Source of the DNA: Syntrophales bacterium
Lineage (GTDB): Bacteria; Desulfobacterota; Syntrophia; Syntrophales; PHBD01
Length of the DNA stretch: 64,000 bases
Direction: 5' to 3'
Assembly (NCBI GenBank): GCA_035363115.1
Contig: DAOSEM010000001.1
Span: 1,116,001 to 1,180,000 of the forward strand
Part shown: positions 15,766-23,134 of the stretch, in pieces
Layout: the number at the start of each line of letters is the position of its first letter
Numbering within the stretch: the stretch's first letter is position 1
Position numbers and translations under genes: made by a program
The notes under the pieces: model-generated
The model's input: only the letters and a program-made list of their open reading frames with translations
Databases searched by the model: none
Told to the model about the DNA's origin: nothing

Positions 15766-16251
15766 ATGGCCGAGACACTGCTCGTCAGAAAATATGGAAA
15801 CCGCCGCCTCTACGATACGGAGCGGAGCACCTACATCACGATCGAGGAACTGACCCGCCTGATCAAGGAAGGCCGGACCGTCTCCGTCGAGGATGCTAAG
15901 ACGAAGGAAGACGTGACGGCCTTTATCCTGACCCAGATTCTCCTGGAGGAATCCCGTAAGAGGGAGTTTCTGCTTCCCGTCCCGCTTCTTCACCTGGTGA
16001 TCCGCTTCGGGGACAACCTGCTCTCGGATTTTTTCGAGAACTACCTCCAGCAGATCATGAAAAACTACCTTGCCTACCGGGCCGTCGCGGACGACCAGTT
16101 CAGGAAGTGGCTGGACCTGGGGACCGAATGGTCCCAGGCAGCCGGGAAATCCGCCTCCCCCCTGTCTCCTTTCCAGAACTTTCTCGACCTGTTTTCCGAG
16201 ACCCCCGGCAGGGGAGAGGCCTCAGAAAAAGGAAAGGAGCCTTCGCCATGA
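15766..16251 (+). CDS. phaR: PHA accumulation regulator PhaR, DNA-binding
   Basis: 161 residues. The N-terminal ~60 residues carry the PHB/PHA accumulation regulator DNA-binding domain signature: VRKYGNRRLYDTERSTYITIEELTRLIKEG. A second conserved helical region follows (TAFILTQILLEES, LLHLVIRFGDNLLSDFFENYLQQIMKNY). In other bacteria PhaR represses phasin and phaR genes and is titrated away by nascent PHA granules. Here it diverges from the phasin/PhaC2 operon over a 252-bp region that contains two candidate operator sites. The C-terminal 40 residues are variable. The next gene's ATG overlaps its stop by 4 bp. Confidence 0.93.
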   Translation: MAETLLVRKYGNRRLYDTERSTYITIEELTRLIKEGRTVSVEDAKTKEDVTAFILTQILLEESRKREFLLPVPLLHLVIRFGDNLLSDFFENYLQQIMKNYLAYRAVADDQFRKWLDLGTEWSQAAGKSASPLSPFQNFLDLFSETPGRGEASEKGKEPSP

Positions 16252-16535
16252 ACCCCGAATGGACGAAAACGGTTGACGCCGTCCTCGATCGCGTCCGGGA
16301 TCCCGAGAGCGGGCTTCCCGTCTCGGAGCTCGGGATCGTGAAAAAGGTCCGGCTGAGCGAAGAGGAGAAAACGCTGTACGTATTCCTCGACACGTACGGG
16401 CACCTGCCCCGGTGCGTCACCTGCGCCGCCATTGCCCAGACGGTCCTGGCCGGAATCGTCCGGGATCTCGATGCCGCCTTCCGGGACACATTTCCCGGCC
16501 TGGACGTTCAGATCGTTCCGGCTGACGTGGAATGA
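16248..16535 (+). CDS. DUF59/MIP18-like Fe-S assembly-type protein
   Basis: 95 residues. The pattern VLDRVRDPESGLPVSELGIVKKVRLSEEEKTLYVFLD is the DUF59 (MIP18, SufT-like) beginning, and CVTCAAIAQTVLAGI contains the conserved cysteine pair region near residue 62-65. Family members take part in Fe-S cluster maturation or in hydroxylation steps of multicomponent enzymes. The ATG overlaps the phaR stop (ATGA), so it is likely translated with phaR, an unusual pairing. A small hairpin (CCCTG/CAGGG) follows the stop. Confidence 0.75.
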   Translation: MNPEWTKTVDAVLDRVRDPESGLPVSELGIVKKVRLSEEEKTLYVFLDTYGHLPRCVTCAAIAQTVLAGIVRDLDAAFRDTFPGLDVQIVPADVE

Positions 16536-16562
16536 GTACAGCCCTGAAACAGGGTGATCCGC

Positions 16563-17081
16563 TTAAAAGAAGCGTCCGAACGTCAGCGCTGCATACATGG
16601 GATCGTGATCCGCGCGCAGGTTGCGGACCATCACGACGTGGGACTTCTCCTCCTTGATGATCTTCTCGATCAGCTTCTTCTGTTCCCGGTCCCGGGAGAG
16701 TCTCACCATTTCCGTATAGAACAGGATCGCGTTCGTCTCGGCCTTCATGGCTATGACGGCCGCCGCCACGACACCGTCCACCTTTTCGAGGCGCTTGTTC
16801 ACCGTTTCACCCTTCGGAAACAGCCCCTCCTGTACGATGGACTCCAGGTAGTCGTCGATGTCGGGGTTCTTCAGCGACGGATCGATTCCCCCGATGTCCG
16901 CCTTCGACTTTATCTCTGTGAACAGCTTCAGGTGCTCCGCCTCCTGTTTGGCAAGCTTCATGAAGAGGTCCTTCAGGTCCCGGTCGGCAAACTTCTTCGC
17001 CGCCTTTGTATAGAACTCGATGCCTTCCTTTTCGGCCCGGATCGCAAAATCGAACACATCCAGCTGCTGTCTCTTCGCCAT
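16563..17081 (-). CDS. Ferritin-like di-iron protein (rubrerythrin erythrin domain without rubredoxin)
   Basis: 172 residues forming one four-helix di-iron domain. Two ligand-bearing repeats are visible: AIRAEKEGIEFYTKAA (Glu near 18) with AKQEAEHLKLF (ExxH near 50), and AMKAETNAILFYTEM with EEKSHVVMV (ExxH near 150). Rubrerythrin-type proteins reduce hydrogen peroxide in anaerobes; the C-terminal rubredoxin centre is missing, so an external donor would be needed. It converges with the DUF59 gene (27-bp gap). The 297-bp stretch upstream (17082-17378) contains no gene or clear promoter that I can support. Confidence 0.85.
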   Translation of the reverse strand: MAKRQQLDVFDFAIRAEKEGIEFYTKAAKKFADRDLKDLFMKLAKQEAEHLKLFTEIKSKADIGGIDPSLKNPDIDDYLESIVQEGLFPKGETVNKRLEKVDGVVAAAVIAMKAETNAILFYTEMVRLSRDREQKKLIEKIIKEEKSHVVMVRNLRADHDPMYAALTFGRFF

Positions 17082-17378
17082 GACTCCCCCTCCCGTGATG
17101 GATGATGTACGGTTGGTTTTTTCCAGTGAAAGCTGACTGTGACCGAGATGCGGAACCGGATTCCGCGGTTCCGCCTGACCGGTTGCCTGGATGAGTCTCG
17201 TGGAAAGGATCGATTAAGCCGTTTGTCCTTACCGCAGCGGGAGCGGCGGCGCGGACCCTTCAAACACGTGCGATTCGCGAAAGGTTCAGGATGGAAACCG
17301 GAAACGTGTGTGCTGGAGGTTGCCGTCTTTTCTTTAAAAACTGCCCGACGGTTTCCGGGATGTCAAGAAGAAACTCCA

Positions 17379-17723
17379 TCAGAATACGGACTTCCTCCCG
17401 TCCTTGAGCCCCTTCTCGGTCTCCGGCTTCCCCTTGCACTCCACCGGCATCGGGATGTCCTCGCCGGGTTCGCAGGGTTGGTTGCTCATCGATTTGGCGG
17501 CACAGCGCCCGATGAGATAGCCCGCGTCGTAGCAGGATTTCGGAGCCTTCGTTTCCGGTCCCGAGGCTGCGGGTGCCGGCTGCTTGACCGCACCGGTCGC
17601 GGCGGCCGGGGGGGCCGTCTGCGCCTTGCCGGCCGGGGGCTTTCCGTCTCCGCAGGCGGCCGGAAACCAGGCGGCAAGCATCAGCAGGATCGCCAGCCCA
17701 ATCCCAAGACGTTCCCGTTTCAT
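17379..17723 (-). CDS. Small predicted lipoprotein
   Basis: 114 residues. A signal peptide (GLAILLMLAAWFPAAC) ends at a lipobox-like AAC with Cys24, so it is probably membrane-anchored outside the cytoplasm. An Ala/Pro/Lys linker (about 25-60) leads to a short domain with four cysteines (KSCYDAGYLIGRCAAKS, NQPCEPGED, VECKGKP), likely two disulfides. I do not recognise the family. It is the last of four genes with an ArsA-type ATPase and overlaps the upstream gene by 4 bp. Confidence 0.7.
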   Translation of the reverse strand: MKRERLGIGLAILLMLAAWFPAACGDGKPPAGKAQTAPPAAATGAVKQPAPAASGPETKAPKSCYDAGYLIGRCAAKSMSNQPCEPGEDIPMPVECKGKPETEKGLKDGRKSVF

Positions 17724-18430
17724 GAGTCCTCCTTGCCTGCTTTTTTCTTTCCCGGGGAGCCGGGCCGCTCATCCTTCAGGATTCCCGGGAGCCACCGGTA
17801 TACGGGACCGAAGGTCCGGCCCACCTGCCCCTTCCGGGGGACGATGAACACAAAGCATCTCTTCTGCTCCGGGACGACTGCCACATGCCGCAGCTCGCCC
17901 GGGTCAGCATGGTCCGCAACAAGGCGGGCAAGCTCGTCGCGGATGGCCTTGTTCCCGAAGTAGAGCCAGAATTCTCTTCCGCCCCAGGTGAGGGACTCTT
18001 TCCGCAGCGCCGCTTCGTTGGTGATCTTCGGGCCCCGGAAGCGGGCGTAGCCCTTTTCGATCAGGTGCCCTTCCTTGATCGGATCCCGGCGCAGGTAAAT
18101 GGTGATGAACATGCGGTCGTACTTCCGGATGAGCTTCGAGATGGGCATCCAAAGCCAGGCCTGGCGGGGCAGGAAGGTGAGGGTGGCATCGATCCTCTCC
18201 GCCGGAGCCTGCTTCGGGGGAAGCAGGTTTGCATGGTAGCCGATGAGTCCCCCGATGTTCGTGAACCGCTGGTCCACGGGCTTCACCACGTCCACCAGGT
18301 CGTTGAAGGCCGAGAGGAAGAGGCCGTTGTTGATGCGTTTGCCCCAGAAATATCCCAACCCCAGGAGGAAGGAGAAGGCCAGGAACAGATAGAAAAGTGG
18401 TTCACCCATCAGGTGTTCGTATGGAAACAT
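17720..18430 (-). CDS. Membrane-anchored protein of unknown function in the ArsA cassette
   Basis: 236 residues. One N-terminal transmembrane helix (about 11-29, LFYLFLAFSFLLGLGYFWG) is followed by a soluble alpha/beta domain with FTNIGGLIGYHANLLPP and PRQAWLWMPISKLIRKYDRMFITIYLR, and a basic tail rich in Lys/Gly/Pro. With no signal cleavage site the soluble part may face the cytoplasm or periplasm. It lies 12 bp after the ArsA-like ATPase gene and overlaps the lipoprotein gene by 4 bp. It could be the membrane receptor or client of the ATPase; this is inference from coupling. Confidence 0.65.
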   Translation of the reverse strand: MFPYEHLMGEPLFYLFLAFSFLLGLGYFWGKRINNGLFLSAFNDLVDVVKPVDQRFTNIGGLIGYHANLLPPKQAPAERIDATLTFLPRQAWLWMPISKLIRKYDRMFITIYLRRDPIKEGHLIEKGYARFRGPKITNEAALRKESLTWGGREFWLYFGNKAIRDELARLVADHADPGELRHVAVVPEQKRCFVFIVPRKGQVGRTFGPVYRWLPGILKDERPGSPGKKKAGKEDS

Positions 18431-18442
18431 GGTATCCTTCTT

Positions 18443-19387
18443 TTAGCGTGTCGACAGGTGGACCGTCAAGTCCTCCGGGATCTCGAAGAGCCGCCCGCCC
18501 TGCTCCATGCCCAGGGACGGATTCCAGGAAACGTTGACGAAGTGCACCCCGCCGCCGGCGAGCGCCTTGATCGCCCCGGTCACCTGGCGGGCCGCCGCGC
18601 CGTTCTCCGTTGTGATCTTGTTGAGGATCAGGAGCCGCAGGGGCAGCTTCAGGTCCCGCAGCCCTTCCAGCAGGCGCTGGGACTCCCGGAGGGAAAGCAG
18701 GTCCGGATTGAAGACGACGGTGACGCCGCAGTCCGCTCCCTGCAGGGTCCCGGTCAGGCTCGCAAAGTTTGCCCGCAGCGTCTTGAGGTGGTCGAGGATA
18801 TCGTCGCCCTCCTCGTCGTATTTCAGGCGGATCTCCTTCGCCTTCGACCGGGAAGCGGGGTTCCGGATCTTCTGGATGGTGTGGCGCTTCTCCAGGATGT
18901 GCCGGCGGATGGCCATCAGGCGCTCGATCCAGGTTACCGTCACCAGCGGCAGGGCGAGGAAGCGCAGGGTCAGGCCCGTGGGCGGTGTATCGAAAACGAC
19001 ATGGTCGAACCCGTCGGCCTCCCGGATCGTCCGCTCGATGGCCGTCAGGAGGGCGTACTCCTCGATCCCCGGCGAGTACTGGAGGATCGAGAAATACCGG
19101 TCCAGGTTGAGCGTCTGGAGGTAATGGTATGTCTCGTTCAGGACCCGGGACTCCCGCTTCAGGTAATCCTTTGCCAGCCGGTGCAGGTCCACTTCTTCCA
19201 GGTGAAGGTTCCTGGAAAAGGCCTTCCGGCGGTTCTTGAGCTCGATTCCAAAGATGTCTCCGAGGTTGTGGGCCGGGTCGAGGGAGACGATCAGGACGCG
19301 GGCCCCCTGCGAGAGCTGCCAGGCCGCGGCGGCCGCCATGGTGGACTTGCCCACCCCTCCCTTGCCGGTGAAGAAGTGGATTCGCAT
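18443..19387 (-). CDS. ArsA/GET3-family ATPase
   Basis: 314 residues, one ATPase unit. The deviant P-loop GKGGVGKST is at residues 8-16, switch I is SLDPAHNLGDIFG (about 35-47), and DTPPTGLTLRFLALP (about 134-148) is the switch II region. Arsenite-pump ArsA has two such halves and metal-binding cysteines; this protein has one half and no ArsB nearby, so arsenite export is unlikely. GET3-like single-domain members can chaperone membrane proteins. The start codon overlaps the stop of the 93-residue upstream gene (TGATG). A DDxxDHLxxL segment near residue 190 may be part of a client-binding helical region. Confidence 0.85.
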   Translation of the reverse strand: MRIHFFTGKGGVGKSTMAAAAAWQLSQGARVLIVSLDPAHNLGDIFGIELKNRRKAFSRNLHLEEVDLHRLAKDYLKRESRVLNETYHYLQTLNLDRYFSILQYSPGIEEYALLTAIERTIREADGFDHVVFDTPPTGLTLRFLALPLVTVTWIERLMAIRRHILEKRHTIQKIRNPASRSKAKEIRLKYDEEGDDILDHLKTLRANFASLTGTLQGADCGVTVVFNPDLLSLRESQRLLEGLRDLKLPLRLLILNKITTENGAAARQVTGAIKALAGGGVHFVNVSWNPSLGMEQGGRLFEIPEDLTVHLSTR

Positions 19388-19668
19388 CAGTCGACCCCCA
19401 GGACCCCGATCATTTCGGCCAGCATGTCGCCGGCGTCCTCGGCCCGCTGGTTCAGGACCTTCAACTCCTGTTCCATGAAGGGGAGGAGTTCCACGGCGAG
19501 AAATGTCGGCGGGGCCGGGTGGCCGACGAAGGAGCCCAGAAGCAGGAGGGCGAAGATGTTCTCCAGTTCCTGGGCTTCCACGCAGGTTAGGGCTACCAGC
19601 TGCTCCCGGTGGGCCGCGTCCATGTCCGAGAGAATCTGCCGGCAGCGCTTGAGGAACGATCGGGGCAT
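19387..19668 (-). CDS. Small helical protein preceding the ArsA-like ATPase
   Basis: 93 residues, predicted mostly helical (MPRSFLKRCRQILSDMDAAHREQLVALTCVEAQELENIFALLLLGSF in part), with a central hydrophobic stretch and no known motif that I recognise. It is translationally coupled to the ArsA-like gene. It may be a regulatory partner of the ATPase. Coding status is supported by the coupling and by lack of a better frame, not by homology. Confidence 0.55.
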   Translation of the reverse strand: MPRSFLKRCRQILSDMDAAHREQLVALTCVEAQELENIFALLLLGSFVGHPAPPTFLAVELLPFMEQELKVLNQRAEDAGDMLAEMIGVLGVD

Positions 19669-19715
19669 GGGGAGGGGGCTCTCCGGGGATGAACGAAACG
19701 GGGGAAAAGGGGTAT

Positions 19716-19743
19716 GGAACCCCGGCCGTGCGGCCGGGGTTCC
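19716..19743 (-). terminator. Hairpin terminator downstream of cstA
   Basis: A perfect 12-bp stem (GGAACCCCGGCC with its complement) and a GTGC loop, followed on the minus strand by a short T tract (ATACCCCTTTTCCCC). It lies 19 bp beyond the cstA stop and isolates it from the ArsA cassette. Confidence 0.7.
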
Positions 19744-19762
19744 GCCCGGGTTACGGTTACCG

Positions 19763-21541
19763 TCAGGACTCCTTGCGCATCTTGATGAAGTCCCAGATGA
19801 ACAGCATGTTCAGAACGAGCATGATGCCCATGATGATCTGCACCGTCCAGCCCTGTCCGGGGGCCTTGGCGATGTTCGCCGGCATGACCACGATCATGAA
19901 CCAGATGATGGCGCAGGTCACCGTGATCCAGAGCAGGTAGGCCGGGATGACCGCCATGATGGCGAACTTCGACTTCAGCCGCTTGGACACGTAGGCCGCC
20001 CCCGTCATGAGGGCGATGGCGGCGATGAGCTGGTTCGCCGCGCCGAAGGAGGGCCACACGATGGTGAACTGCTTGCTCCAGGCCAGGTACATCCCGATCA
20101 GGGCCGGCACCAGGGAGGCGATCCAGCGGTTCGTCAGGACACCATAGATCCCCTTGGCCGTTTCCTTCACGGGCGCCAGCATCTCCACGAGGCAGTAGCG
20201 GGCGATGCGGTTCGTCGTGTCCAGCGTGGTCAATGCAAATGCGGAGATCCATAGCCCCGCGATGATCTTGACAAGCTTGTTCGGGAGGAAGTTCAGGAAG
20301 CTTGCCGCCACCATGTCGGCGTAGGTCTGGACGACCAGGTTCGCCTGGGAGAGCTTCAGGCCCTCGGAGACCTTGGTGAAGAGGGCTCCCCAGTTGTCCA
20401 GGGTCAGGGCAAAGGCGGGGGCCGTGAAGACGGCGCCCGCGGCGGCGGCCTTGGCGGCATCGGCGGCCACCTGGGCCGCATGGGCGTTCTTCAGGGCCGT
20501 GTAGCCGAATCCGGCGATGCCGCAGATGACGATGGTGGAGAGGAACCCCTCCGTGAACATGGAGCCGTAGCCGATAAAGAGGCCGTCACTCTCCTTGGAG
20601 ATCTGCTTGGACGACGTCCCCGAGGCCACCAGGGAGTGGAATCCCGAGAGGGAGCCGCAGGCGATGATCAGGGGGATGGCGGGCCAGAACGGTGTCGGCT
20701 TCCCACCGACCAGGATGGGGGAGAACTCCGTGAAGGCCGGGATCTCGACCGCGTGGAAAGTGAAGAAGGCGGCGATGAACCCGATGGCGATGCCGAAGTA
20801 GAGGAGCCACGAGTTCAGGTAATCCCTGGGCTGGAGCAGGATGTTCACGGGGATGGCCGCGGCGATGATGATGTAGAAGAAGAGGATCACCAACCACGTC
20901 TCGAAGCTCAGGGCTACGGGAACGAAGGTTCCCCCCCAGATGGCGGCACACATCAGGGCGATCCCGATGATCGTGGCCACGGGCAGGTTCATCTTCATCT
21001 GGTAGATCAGGTACCCCAGGATGAGGGCAACGATGGTCACGAAGATGGAGGCCCCGGCGATCTCCGGGGTCTTGACGAACATGGACGAGATGACCGTCGC
21101 AAAGGCCGCCACGACAAGGACCAGGAGGAAGAAGACGATCCAGTAGAAGGCCGTGCCGGTCCGCTTCGAGATGAGGTCCGAGGCAACGAACTGGATGGAC
21201 TTGCCGTCGTAGCGCATGGAGGCCATCAAGGCCAGGTAGTCGTGGACGGCGCCGATGAAGATGTTGCCGAGCCAGACCCAGGCCAGGGCGGGGAGCCAGC
21301 CCCAGCACATGGCCATGGCGGGACCTACGATGGGACCCGCGCCGGCGATGGAGGAGAAGTGATGGCCGAAGAGGACCATGCGGTGGGCCGGGACGTAGTC
21401 GACGCCGTCGAAGAGGCGCTTCGAGGGGGCCTCGACCTCGTCCGAGGCCCGGACGACGTCCCGCTCGATCTTCTTGCCGTACGTGAAGTACAGGCCGACG
21501 TAGAGAATGAAACCGATAATACCGATGACAGTGGTGGTCAT
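19763..21541 (-). CDS. cstA: Carbon starvation protein CstA, pyruvate/peptide transporter family
   Basis: 592 residues with about 15-16 transmembrane helices. Family marks are the early segment RLFDGVDYVPAHRMVLFGHHFSSIAGAGPIVGPA (within about residues 43-76), GAVHDY, and IIACGSLSGFHSLVASGTSSKQI. CstA and its relative BtsT/YjiY import pyruvate and possibly peptides into the cell under carbon limitation. It is shorter than E. coli CstA (701) and lacks part of the C-terminal extension. It is single-gene, with its own promoter and terminator. GGAGG precedes the ATG. An XRE-cupin regulator is divergent from it across 391 bp and may or may not control it. Confidence 0.92.
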   Translation of the reverse strand: MTTTVIGIIGFILYVGLYFTYGKKIERDVVRASDEVEAPSKRLFDGVDYVPAHRMVLFGHHFSSIAGAGPIVGPAMAMCWGWLPALAWVWLGNIFIGAVHDYLALMASMRYDGKSIQFVASDLISKRTGTAFYWIVFFLLVLVVAAFATVISSMFVKTPEIAGASIFVTIVALILGYLIYQMKMNLPVATIIGIALMCAAIWGGTFVPVALSFETWLVILFFYIIIAAAIPVNILLQPRDYLNSWLLYFGIAIGFIAAFFTFHAVEIPAFTEFSPILVGGKPTPFWPAIPLIIACGSLSGFHSLVASGTSSKQISKESDGLFIGYGSMFTEGFLSTIVICGIAGFGYTALKNAHAAQVAADAAKAAAAGAVFTAPAFALTLDNWGALFTKVSEGLKLSQANLVVQTYADMVAASFLNFLPNKLVKIIAGLWISAFALTTLDTTNRIARYCLVEMLAPVKETAKGIYGVLTNRWIASLVPALIGMYLAWSKQFTIVWPSFGAANQLIAAIALMTGAAYVSKRLKSKFAIMAVIPAYLLWITVTCAIIWFMIVVMPANIAKAPGQGWTVQIIMGIMLVLNMLFIWDFIKMRKES

Positions 21542-21672
21542 GCGCGACCTCCTTTCCAGAACAACGGGCTATGCCCGGAAGACTTGTTCCACCGCAGGAT
21601 TCCCGGCCGTGCTCCACCTTCGAGCAGGAATGCCGGGGACCGGCGGCCCGAAGAATAATGAATTGCAGAGAA

Positions 21673-21701
21673 AAACTACTCTCCCGGCACTTTGCAGTCA
21701 A
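21673..21701 (-). promoter_or_regulatory. Candidate cstA promoter
   Basis: On the minus strand TTGACT (21701-21696) is followed after 17 bp by TAGTTT (21678-21673), about 130 bp upstream of cstA. The 391-bp intergenic region (21542-21932) is AT-richer than its surroundings and otherwise holds only the divergent promoter at 21841. Confidence 0.4.
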
Positions 21702-21840
21702 ATGATTTTTTCCCCTCGAACCATTTTCAGAGTATTCCTTAGGCAATCAATACACACTTTCATCATTCCGTGTGGCACCGCTTTTCCGATGTCCGTGTCG
21801 ATGGATTCAATTTTTGGAAAATCTGTGCTGGAAAAAAAAG

Positions 21841-21868
21841 TTGACATCCGATGCGCCGGGAGTACTCT
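21841..21868 (+). promoter_or_regulatory. Candidate promoter of the XRE-cupin/por operon
   Basis: TTGACA (21841-21846) lies 16 bp before TACTCT (21863-21868), about 65 bp upstream of the regulator start codon. Confidence 0.45.
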
Positions 21869-21932
21869 GATCACCGGGGACGCACGCTGCGTCCATCCTT
21901 TCATCCGCCCGGCATCGCCATCGAGGTGCACC

Positions 21933-22529
21933 ATGAATCAGGAACAGGCAATGGAATCGTTTGAGGGGCTCAAGATCGGTGCCAAGATCCGGGAAGCGAG
22001 GGAGAAGAAATCCCTGACCCTGCAGGATCTGGCGGCCCGATCGGGAATCAACCGGGAGAGCCTGGAGAAGATCGAGGCCGGTGAATTCGTCCCGCCCGTG
22101 GCGACCCTCCTGAAACTCGCCCGGTCGCTCGGCGTGGGGATGGCCCGCTTTTTCGAGGATGACCAGCCCGCCGTCAGGGTGTCCATCACCCGGCTCGCCG
22201 ACCGCCGCCGGATCGCCCGCCGGCCTCACCACGGCGAGGGGGAGGTGGATTACGCCTACGAGTCGCTGGAGACCCGCAAGCCCGAAAAGCACATGGAGCC
22301 GCTCTTCGTCGAGTTCCAGCCGCTGGAGACGGGGGGCATGGTCTTCGCGTGCCACGACGGCGAGGAATTCGTCTATGTCCTGGAGGGGCGGCTCGAGTTC
22401 CGCACCGACGACCGGGTGGAGACGCTGACCCCCGGGGAATCCCTCTACTTCGATTCCAACCAGAACCACAGTTTCCGGGGTCTCGACGGACGGCCCGCGC
22501 GGGCCATCGTCGTCGTCTGGAGCCCCTGA
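21933..22529 (+). CDS. XRE-family regulator with C-terminal cupin domain
   Basis: 198 residues. A helix-turn-helix of the XRE type covers about 14-70 (IGAKIREAREKKSLTLQDLAARSGINRESLEKIE as hallmark region), and a cupin domain covers about 110-197 (EPLFVEFQPL, HDGEEFVYVLEGRLEF, LTPGESLYFDSNQNHSF). The cupin has EEFVYVLEG and a terminal H, so a metal or small acid ligand is plausible. It is 16 bp ahead of porG in the same direction, so it may regulate the operon it leads in response to a 2-oxoacid or acyl compound. Start at 21933 has GAGGTG upstream; a second ATG at 21951 is possible. Confidence 0.88.
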   Translation: MNQEQAMESFEGLKIGAKIREAREKKSLTLQDLAARSGINRESLEKIEAGEFVPPVATLLKLARSLGVGMARFFEDDQPAVRVSITRLADRRRIARRPHHGEGEVDYAYESLETRKPEKHMEPLFVEFQPLETGGMVFACHDGEEFVYVLEGRLEFRTDDRVETLTPGESLYFDSNQNHSFRGLDGRPARAIVVVWSP

Positions 22530-22545
22530 GCACGGGAGACGGGAC

Positions 22546-23115
22546 ATGGTGGAGATCCGGTTCCACGGCCGTGGCGGCCAGGGGACGGTCGTGCTGACGA
22601 TCCTCCTGGCCAAGGCCTTCTTCCAGGCGGGCTGGCAGGTCCAGAGCTTTCCCTTCTTCGGGGTCGAGCGGCGGGGGGCGCCGGTGGAGGCGTATCTCCG
22701 GCTGGACCGGACAAAGATTCTGGCCCGGACGAACGTCACCACGCCGGACCACGTGGTCGTCCAGGACCAGACGCTCCTGACGAGCATCGACGTGACCCGG
22801 GGGCTCAAGCCGGGGGGATGGGTTCTTCTCAACAGCGCAACCGATCCGGAAGACCCGGGTGCCTACGCCGGCCAGCAGCTCGCCTGTGTGGACGCGGGCC
22901 GGATCGCCCTCGGTCACCGGCTCGGGAGCCGGACCGCACCCATCGTCAACACGGCCATGATGGGAGCCTTCGCCCGCATGTTCGGTGAGCCGCCCATGGA
23001 AGCCATTGTCGCCGCCATCCGCGAAGAGGTTCCGTCAGAGCCGGACCGCAACATTGCAGCGGCCGAGGAGGCCTACCGGGCAGTCCGGATCCTCGGCCGG
23101 GTCCCCGTGTCCTGA
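22546..23115 (+). CDS. porG: 2-oxoacid:acceptor oxidoreductase, gamma subunit
   Basis: 189 residues, the usual size of a separate PorG subunit. The N-terminal FHGRGGQGTVVLTILLAKAFF is the family signature, followed by QSFPFFGVERRGAPVEAYLR. With PorA, PorB and a ferredoxin-like delta unit it oxidatively decarboxylates a 2-oxoacid to the acyl-CoA. It is the first enzymatic gene after the XRE-cupin regulator and is followed after 19 bp by the FAD/Fe-S gene. Confidence 0.9.
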   Translation: MVEIRFHGRGGQGTVVLTILLAKAFFQAGWQVQSFPFFGVERRGAPVEAYLRLDRTKILARTNVTTPDHVVVQDQTLLTSIDVTRGLKPGGWVLLNSATDPEDPGAYAGQQLACVDAGRIALGHRLGSRTAPIVNTAMMGAFARMFGEPPMEAIVAAIREEVPSEPDRNIAAAEEAYRAVRILGRVPVS

Positions 23116-23134
23116 CCCAACGGGAGGGGAACGC

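Noticed and set aside
18443..19387. Arsenite-efflux ATPase
   Set aside because: It is a single ATPase half, with no arsB, arsR or metal-binding cysteine set nearby.
17885..20254. A 789-codon open frame on the plus strand across the ArsA cassette and cstA end
   Set aside because: It runs antisense to several conserved genes and through the cstA terminator; its composition is that of a GC shadow.
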